The position numbers and the translations under genes were made by a program. Positions 55,060 through 64,000 of a DNA stretch of 64,000 nt are shown here, piece by piece. Numbering within the stretch: the first letter of the stretch is position 1; each line of letters starts with the position of its first letter. The DNA is from Atrichornis clamosus (Eukaryota; Chordata; Aves; Passeriformes; Menuridae): the NCBI GenBank assembly GCA_013400975.1, contig WBMZ01009435.1:62001-126000 (forward strand), read 5' to 3'. Below the pieces are notes generated by a model. The model was not told the origin of the DNA, made no database searches, and worked only from the letters and a program-made list of their open reading frames with translations.

Positions 55060-57630
55060 GCGGCTTTGCCAGTTTGTGCTTCTTATCCCCAAAAACAGGA
55101 CTCAAACCAGTCTGTCAGACCACCACCGCTTTATACATTTCTCCCCCTGCAGCCACTTTACACCAGTGTCTTTAGTCAGAAGAGTCCACAAGTGCTACAC
55201 AACACTGTTTACTTAAATAAGCAAGTGAGCCATAAAAGGAACTTCCAATTTTGCAGTAAAAGCAGAAGTGAAAAATAGATGCTGAAGATGAACTGAAAAT
55301 ACAGAGCAACATCAGAAATATGGAAGTGCAACTGAAATTTTAGAAAGAAAGAAATGGAAATCCCAGTAAAAACCACTGATCTAATTACTTAAATTTTACT
55401 TTAGAGGCCAAACGAAATTTAACAAGCAAACACATCATGAATTAACAAGTATTTTTGGCTGAAGAATAGTAGAATGAATTTTTTATCATATTTGATAATA
55501 AGGGTTCCACAAATTAGACAGTAAGTGTCCCATGATCACTAAGTGGTGAGGAAAGAAGAAGGATGAACAAAAACAATGGAAAAGACAAGGAGAAAAATAC
55601 TTCAGGTGGATGCCTTTGGTACGTAAGGAGACAAAAGCACATATATATGCTTACACACAGAGGCACGCAAGGAGAGAGCAAGCCTGGCTGTGGTGATACA
55701 GGACGAGAAGAGAAACCCAACTATTTTATGAAGAACATTTGCAAAGTTAAACAAATATCCAGCTCATCTCTCAATCCAGAAATAGTAATTTAAAAATAAC
55801 CACTAACACCCATAATCTATTGTGAGCGTTTTCCAATTTGAAGCATAAATCAAAACAAAATCAAATAAAATACTAATCAGAAATGAGGCATATTAGATGT
55901 GCAATGTATGCAGGCTTCAGTGGCTTAGCATTTCCTAAGCCTGGATGACAGCGTATTTGTTTATTCACAGTATTATGGAAGAGTCATCTACTGAAGGTCA
56001 AACCTAGGCAGATGTGCAAGGATTCAGAATGAATAACCAAGAACCCAGCATTTAATGCCAACTTTTCTGCCATAGCAAAGGAAATTATCTCAGCAGAGCA
56101 ACTCTTTCACTTTTGTGCCAGGTAAGAAACAAATCCCTTTTGCATTACCACCTTGCAGTGTTTGCAGCTGACATCTGTAGTGCCCCACAGCAGTTGTTGT
56201 GAGATGGCAGGAACAAAACTATAAAGATCTACCACATCATTCGAGCTATACACAGAAAACCACTGATATATTAACAGTTAATCAGAGATTTAGATAAGGG
56301 CTATATAAAAGACACATTTTTAGACTGAATACCTTAAATATGCTTAAATATATTATGTAGAGCAAGGTATTGTTGTGTTGCAATTACAAACATATGCTAG
56401 GGTTTTGTATTCAGAAGTTTTCATAACAGCTTCAAAACAAATAACCAACACACCTCAAGCTGGTGTAGTATTGAACTTGAGCTGAACTCATTAAAGCCTG
56501 TTATGAAAAAAAATATTAGCATGCATGTAAGTAACCAGTCAGAGTCCAAGGATCATCACCGGGCAGCAGTTAATCAGTCCCTTCAACGATGAGAAAGTTC
56601 AGGGGTTGCTAACTCCCTCCCGCTCCTGCACACAGACGTGCTTATTTTGCCTTCTACCTCACTGGTGTTTGAAAGGAAGGTGGAAGATAAGCCTGTTTGA
56701 ACTGACATGCCAGGGGTTCTGTAGGACTGGCCCTGAGCAGTTTACTGTGAAGCCTGAAGCAAAAACAGCCAATCAAGCAGCACGTCAATGTACATCCCAC
56801 TACGGGGAACAGGTGTACTCATAAGTACAGACCAAGCAAGGAACAGTGGAAGGTGCTGTCACGGAGGCCATCACACAAAAAAACCCACAACACCAACTAC
56901 ACACACACGTGAACTTCTTGATTCACGTTCTCGTGATGAGTGATGTTGAGGTTTATTATCAGTAGGAAGAAAGCTGTCATGTCCTTACAAATACACAAAT
57001 ACACCCCACAGGTGTAATTTTCAATATTCTTCACCAAGCAGTGTGAAGAAAGCATTTTCTTTACCAGCACAGCATCACAGCTAGCAGTCCTGAATTGCTG
57101 ACATGTCTGGAGTCAGATACTGGAGGCAAGAGTGACTTCAGGAAAGCGTGCATTTCCTACAGCAAAACCACAGCTGCCTTCAAGACATGACTGTCCAAAG
57201 GAAAACCACTCCTTGGGAGAGGGTAGAAAACAGTGAGTCACTTGTAGAAGGTATTACTCTTGTTTCTTGATATGAAGAACACACTGATACCACATTTGAG
57301 AACAGGTAAAAATAAGTGTACAAAATGGCTAGAAAACTTTCAGAGTAGCAGATGCCCTTTTGCTCTTATCCTACCTAAAACAACACTAGAAGGACTTTAG
57401 GAAGAGTGATGAGCAAGATACTAACTGACAAAAACACAGCCTGTTCTGAAATGAATAAATATATTTCTATATGTATTCTTGTGTGTACAACATATATACA
57501 CTTAAATTTCCCAGTTTTAACTGTAGAATCAGAGAAACAAAAACTGTGCAGCAATTGTAATAGTTTTGTGGCAAAGATGGGTTCAACGTAATTTTTTATA
57601 TGTTCTAGTCACCAGAAAGTTGTCATTTTA

Positions 57631-57780
<150 letters not shown>

Positions 57781-57857
57781 TTAATTTAGCTAATACCATT
57801 ATTGAGCATATGGTGCAATCCCTCTCAGCACAATGAAGCATCCCTGCTCTTTTGGAA

Positions 57858-57865
57858 TGACGTCA
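57858..57865. promoter_or_regulatory. Full palindromic CRE-like site (TGACGTCA) in CpG-richer patch
   Basis: The 8-base consensus for CREB/ATF binding is present exactly. It lies 132 bases upstream, in the direction of MAN1A1 transcription, of the acceptor-side end of the exon at 57726. About thirteen CpGs fall within 57861-58170, whereas most of the window has very few. Function is inferred only; an 8-mer occurs by chance about once in 65 kb. Confidence 0.35.
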
Positions 57866-58236
57866 AAGGAACGAACCAGCTCAGCCTGTTTCCCATTACA
57901 CCTGGTCAGGAGAGAACTCACACAGCAGGATCACGCAGTGACAATGCCCAGATGACCTGCTTCTGGCACGACCACCATCGCGGCAGAGCCGCCGGGACAG
58001 CCAGACCCGATATGGTGGGGCAGGTTACACACTCCTGGCTGCCCCTGCCAGGCACCCTGTGCTCAGGGAAGGGACCACGAGCCAGGTAGGCTGCTGCACC
58101 CTGGCTAGCTCTCCCGCAGCTCCCTGCCCCAAGTGACACATCCTCCTGGAGCGGTGGGGACGCAGAAGCAGGAAGGCCACCTTTGCTCTCTGTGGGGTTT
58201 ATTAACAGAGGCTCAGCATCCTGTGGGAGCCTGGGC

Positions 58237-58272
58237 TGCATCGCCCAGTGTACCTGCATCGCCCAGTGTACC
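58237..58272. repeat. Perfect tandem duplication of 18 bases
   Basis: TGCATCGCCCAGTGTACC occurs twice without mismatch (58237-58254 and 58255-58272). Each copy carries a CpG. It lies at the left-hand gene end of the CpG-richer patch upstream of the 57632-57726 exon, and identity of the copies implies a recent event. Confidence 0.95.
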
Positions 58273-61200
58273 TGCTCTGCTGTCAATCTAATGCACGGGC
58301 AGTCTGTGGCAAAAACACACCCCCACACCACTGGAGAATTAAAAAAAACCCCAAATTTTGCAGCACTACAGGCTTTATGGACTCAGCTGGCTTATACCCA
58401 GATCGTGTCAGTGCCACAATTAATTAAAAACTTGGAATACACCCGTGCGGTCAACTGAGACTTAACTGATATTTAGCATCTAAAGAGTTTCAGCTTTCAC
58501 TTCAAAAACATGAAGCAAAAAGACCCCAAATGCTTACCATATGCCCACAAGAATGACACAATTTAACAAGAGGAACTTTTATGTCCAGGGTAATGGTTAA
58601 AAAGCTGGAACAAAGAGGATTTTGCTTTCCTTCAACTGCCAGCTCTGCTCAGGTTACATTAACCTTACTGTTTGTGCACTGAGTGCTCCACTAAGAGAGT
58701 TTTTAATTAGAAGCAATATTGTTCCAACTTAAATATAGAAACCTATTTAGTGATTTCAATATGTGGATGTTCAAGGCCTATTTGCTTGGAATTACACTGG
58801 GATCTTGCACAACACTGAAAGGGATTATCCCAGGTGTAGTAGTCAAAATAGCAAAGTCACCTTCATTGTTCTCTCTTTCTAATAATGGTTCATTTAAATT
58901 CATGTTTTCTCCTCAGACATACTTATGATGGATTTATATTTATTTATGTATTAGAAGTCAGTTTGTATATCTGATGCATTTCATGGTGCAGCCATGCATA
59001 TATGTTTATGTGAATATATAAAGGTATTTGCTGCTCAAAACAAGGTAATGAAGAAATTTCTTTCCATAAAAATAAAATACAATTTCTAAAATGCCACTTT
59101 CTAAAATCCACACTGAAGAAAGGTTTTTATCATTGAAAAATAGGTGATCAGGAGTTAATATAAAACACTGGGACACTCATGTTACCACAAAGAAGCTCCA
59201 GACTATCCCACCCCATGATCTCCTCATATGATAAAGAGCTCAAGATTTCCGTGATAACAATCCAAGAGGATTACCAGTACAAGATATTTTGAGGGAAGTT
59301 AAGTAATTTCAAGACAATTATGGTTGGAGTCAGAAAACTTTCTTGAGTAGAGTACATGAGTATGCTGGGAGAAACTTGAAGCAAAGCAGCAGGGAAAACA
59401 ATTTGCTTGGAAATCCCTTCATAATCCATGATATTTCTGACTTCCCAGTTTACCAATTGTGTGGATTCTGATGAGAATTAGTCACGGATTTGCGATGTTT
59501 ATCCAACACAATTCAGTCTTCCCAAGGGTTAAAACCTTGATGAACACTCAGAAATGGTACAGAACATAATTACGTCTTAGCAGATTTCCTTGGGAGGAGC
59601 AAGGGACACTGACCCACCAGGAGCACACAGGCTTTCCTCTCCGTACCCTACGCAGACACATTTTCCCCCTTAGTCTGTTGATGCCAAACCTATCCTTTGA
59701 TCTTTTAGCAGGAGAGAGGCCTCCCTCATCCTTTCACAACATACAATCAAACTCATAGCGTCACTACCCAGAAACATTGAAGTATGGACAGGAGAGTGGC
59801 TACAATGATTCCCCTAAGCAATGGGCACACCAGGACCCAGAATTTCTGCAGAAGCATCTGCTGTGCAGCATAAACCCCAACCTTTTTCTTTGTGTAAAAG
59901 GGCTAGACAGGTATCTCATGGAATGTGGTTAAAGGTGCCATACGGATTCTTTTTAGATGTGCACGTAAGGACAAGAGATCATCTCTCCTTCAAAATACAC
60001 ACACATTCTCAACCACAGCAGAGGCAACAAGGCTCAGTACCTGCTCTACCTTACAGGCTATATTAATCCTGTATTATTAAAAAGATTACATGTGAGCTCA
60101 GAATGAGGGCTTTTACATTAACTGCTTCTGGACAAAAATGTGACATTTTAGTATCTTAATTAAAGGTTTGGTGTACAGCAATAATGCTTTACTTTCAAAT
60201 ACTTCTACCAACTCTCACATATTTTTAAAATTCTACTGTACTTATTTTATAAATTAACAACACAAATTCTTTCAAAATAAAAATTGCCTACTTTATGGAA
60301 ATGTCACAAACAAAGTCTATAAAAAAATAAACATATGCAATACAAAGCAGTAAGGAATTGTTGTTCCATATATGGATATAGGAGGAAAATGTAATTCAGT
60401 CCTGATAAAAACAGTGCCCTGAACACCAACATTGAAACACACAGTGAAGCCAGGCATTCTAATTTCTTGTCCAAATGCACCTCTTCCAATGCAGTAAACA
60501 ATTTTCACAGTAGGCGACTAGGAAAAAAGAATTAAAAAATATTTTTAAACCATCGTACAATTTTGGAACAAGTGCTGAGGTGAAGATGCACTTCTTGTTT
60601 ACATAAGAATTTCAACAGGCTATTACTAATGCATGTTAGTGATTTTCCTTTCACTTCCGAAGTTAAAAATAAAAATCAACTATGGACATTACCCAATTTT
60701 ATCTCTAGGGTAATTTAAAAGGCTGAAGAACTGATTGCCAAATCACTATCTATGAAGAAGAACAGCATAGACAAGAATGACAAGAACAAAACAACACTGA
60801 ATGACTGAGCACAATAAATAGCAGCTTCATGCAGTAAAATTATACTCTTTCAGCAAGGGTAAAAGGGTGAAGATTAATAAAGGAACCACTTTATTTCTCA
60901 ATTTGCAATTGTTACAGTTAAAAAAAAATAATAGGAAAAGCAGGTGCTGCAATTATTGCACACCATCCACAATGTTCACTGTACTTTTCTTTTGCAGAAA
61001 CTTATAGTATTGGACAAGAAATAAATATTGTACAGGCTAAGATTTATTTTGGGTAATAAAAGTAAATAAAACAATAGGAACTTCTACTTATTATCTCTAC
61101 TTCTGACATGAGTTTCAACTTTTTGCCAAGCCCTGATCTTTCCCCACTATCACCCAGTAAACTCATTTTTTGGTAAGCACAAATTATGACATCTGTTACT

Positions 61201-64000
61201 GAGTTGCACAAAGCAAAGGCAGAAATGACACAGCACAAAAATGAGAGATATTATATATAATAAAGGAAAATATCTACAGCAGAATTTCTCATCCCAGAGG
61301 TTATCTTCAGAGCCTTGAGGGCCTTTCCTGGCTTTTTCCTCATGAATGCTTATCTAGCAGTAATGAAGGATTACTTACACAAAGTACTCCAACTAGGTCA
61401 GACCTGCCAGAAGCTGTCGCAGTCCCACGCCTGCACCTACCCTTCATCCCATGCTTGGCTTAAATATTTACCTACAAGTTTAAAAGTCTACAAAGCCCTC
61501 CCAAGGCCTCCATCACTTCCTCCAGTGCTCTACCACATCTAGACAGGACAATTTTTAAAGAAGAAGGACTGTGGAGTTATTTACCTGGCATATCAGCAGT
61601 CCCTTTATCAGGTGATGCACAGAGAAAGTCACACTGTCATCAATCCTTTCTTTCAAATTGAGGATTCAGAGGAAAGTACTGTGACTGCCTTTAAAGACCA
61701 ATGAAGCCACTAAAAATTGCACTGATATTTAACTGAGCTAAACACAATACAACAACAACAAATAAAATTATTCAGAGTGAAGCTTTGTGGTTCAGGAAAG
61801 AAAATAATTGAAACCAGTCAGAGATACATGATGAGTACATAACACTATAAAGTTGGGCAGGACATGAAATGCTTTGTCAAGCATTTCTCTCTAACCTAAC
61901 TTTTGCCAGTAGTCAGGCTTTGGATATGAGATAACTCTCTTTTTAAACTCTTAAGGTATTACTCACATTTAAAAAGGTATAATACTGATTCTCACTGTGT
62001 GAATGTCCTGTGTGAGATGGACCCCTCCATGAAATAAGTACAGATTCCTACACGCTCTGCACCCCTGCTCAAAATTAGCACTGAAGCAGAATAGATACTT
62101 ATTATAATCATGCAATAGATTATAAGGAAGACAGAGTTAGTACATTTTCTACTTCAATCTTTGTGTATATTAGTAGGCTGTGAATTGTTAAAATAAGCTC
62201 AGGGCTAATAAAGCAGCACCTTCATTGTCCTTGGAGTTACCAATCACAAACACGAAAGTCTTACAAACACAAAAGTCATGCCAAACCATCACTATTACTC
62301 CAAGACAGCAATTCTTTATACAACATTTGAGTAAGCACTAATATATGAACAAGAAATCCACCTCACTGCTGCACACACTCATTTTTCCTGTTACTGTCTG
62401 TTCATTCCATAGGCAGCATACATCCCAAACCAGGGAACAGACCATTTTTTTCTCACTCATTAGATAGTCTTCATTATTTTTTAAATACATGTAGGTATTT
62501 TAGGTCTTTGTAAGAGAGAACAAATAAACTAACTAAGAAATCATACATCCAGATGCTGCGATGCTCATGTTAGAACACCCAGTGCCACAATCAATCATAT
62601 CTTGCAGACTCTTCCATCCATTAACAAATCTTATTAGGGAAAATAGTGTTCCCACAGAGAAATGAAGATCTGCCTGCAGAGATGCAACCGCAGGGCTAAG
62701 ACCAGACCTGTCATCTGGTGAGCACTGGCTTTCATTATAGTGCAAGAAGTTATCTCCTCTGGATAAACAAAAATGTTTCCTTTGGCTGGAATGACAAATC
62801 CCTTTGAAAATGTCAGATTACCTCATTGTAGTTTTAATTGCTGTTGCTAATCAGGAAGAAAAGAAAGCACAGGAAACAAAGAAAATCTTAGAATTGCGAA
62901 TGAGGCACATCTAATTAAAAAAAAAGCACAACATGTCACAGTATCAAAAATTAAAGAACAGCCAGAACTCTGCCTTAAAAAGTCCTCCATATGAAGGAAA
63001 CCATAAGTTAAAATTTAACACCAAAGGAAGCAATACCATTTTAAAATCTTTTTTCAATTGACAAAGACATTTTCTCAACATTTATAATTCTGTCATATTA
63101 AGCATTTCTCATTTTTGTTTTTATACTTACAGATAGAAACTGACAAGTTACTAAGTAAGATTTATTGCTTTCTTTCCTGTACCTGACTGCCTTTCCCAGT
63201 AGGGTAAGGAATGAATATTTCAGTGCAAAAGCAGAAAACGAGAGCAGAAAAATGAACAGGGACAGGCCGCTTTCCTGCTCTTCAGAACACTGAATAGAAA
63301 TCCTCTCAGCATAACAAATGTTGATTTGAGTTCAAAGTGATCTGCTAACAAAAAAGAACTCTCTAAGAATAACTTGTTCCATTACCTTCTTTACTGAAAG
63401 ACAATCCAGGATTTTTGCTGTATTTACATATGTTTTATTTTTGCAATAAAAGATTAGAAATGCTCAGAAATTTTGGCACTCCACCTGATGTAACACAATG
63501 AAATACTTGAACACTTGAAATAGTGTAAGCTGAATTCTGCCACTATCTGCAATACCAACTGATACTACACCTAAATGCCATATTATTTGAAACCATTTCC
63601 TGTAACACATTTTCAGTGTTTATGACACCTGGATAAGTTACCCAGATGCTGGCATTAATTCATCAGCAAGTATGCTTTTATAATTACTATCACCTTGACA
63701 ATAGCAGGTGGCTTTGAGTTTCATTTCATTCAGTCCTCACTTCCAGCTGAGTCAAGTCAGTTATGAATTTTCTGTGCTAAAAGGTGAGGAGACAATTAAT
63801 AACATTTCTGGAAACAAGCACTGTAATGAGTCACATCAGTGTTAACCAGTACTTACAGAAGAAGCCAAATGGACTTCATCGAAGATTTTCACAGTTGTAC
63901 AAGTATTTTTGTACATCTACAGCCAGAAGTGCTGAGAGTGCCTTCTGAGCATTTTCCCCAGGAAACAGACTGTATTGAAGACCAACTCACTGGCTCTGGG

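Noticed and set aside
57918..58331. Open frame of 137 residues on the minus strand in the CpG-richer patch
   Set aside because: Higher GC lengthens chance frames. The peptide is low in recognisable features and includes the 18-base duplication. It does not resemble the MAN1A1 exon expected upstream.
60304..60508. Overlapping minus-strand frames as candidate for the missing upstream MAN1A1 exon
   Set aside because: The peptides lack the NVNAE, VNIRFVGG and AYYLSGEE blocks known for that part of the protein.
63975..63995. Donor-like CCAGTGAGTTGG on the minus strand near the right edge
   Set aside because: The adjacent translation does not match any part of MAN1A1 I know, and single GTGAGT matches are common.

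Overview
This window is vertebrate and almost certainly avian nuclear DNA. It is AT-rich, intron-dominated and mostly CpG-poor. Its interspersed repeats are CR1 non-LTR retrotransposons with the typical bird 3' tail (ATTCTATGATTCTATGA and variants). There are no operons, ribosome binding sites or dense gene packing. One unresolved base (n) lies at 42306.

The only gene I can support is on the minus strand. It is an internal part of the Golgi class I alpha-1,2-mannosidase IA gene (MAN1A1, glycoside hydrolase family 47). Six exons are present in transcription order: 57632-57726, 24039-24162, 21684-21777, 15709-15824, 4590-4809 and 3606-3778. All have AG acceptors and GT donors, and their phases join exactly. 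Together they encode 822 bases, about 274 residues, from the middle of the catalytic barrel. That stretch holds the three acidic residues expected at the GH47 active site and the two conserved cysteines. The 5' exons (cytoplasmic tail, membrane anchor, start of the catalytic domain) lie beyond 64000. The 3' exons (C-terminal calcium-binding part and 3' UTR) lie before position 1.

Layout: 1-3605 is the intron after the last exon seen. 3606-4809 holds two exons around an 811-base intron. 4810-15708 is an intron with short tandem duplications and a CR1 3' fragment. 15709-24162 holds three exons, and the 5.9 kb intron between the first two carries the longest CR1 copy. 24163-57631 is one 33.5 kb intron with several CR1 pieces and simple repeats. 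57632-57726 is an exon, and 57727-64000 is the intron before it, starting with a GC- and CpG-richer patch that contains a full palindromic TGACGTCA.

I found no undescribed gene system. Open frames outside the exons are chance frames or CR1 sequence in sense or antisense. The points most worth checking are the CRE-containing CpG patch beside the 57632-57726 exon, a duplicated 30-base unit with an inverted repeat just upstream of the 4809 splice acceptor, loss of the mammalian NRT glycosylation sequon in the exon 4590-4809, and possible regulatory DNA in the 33 kb intron.
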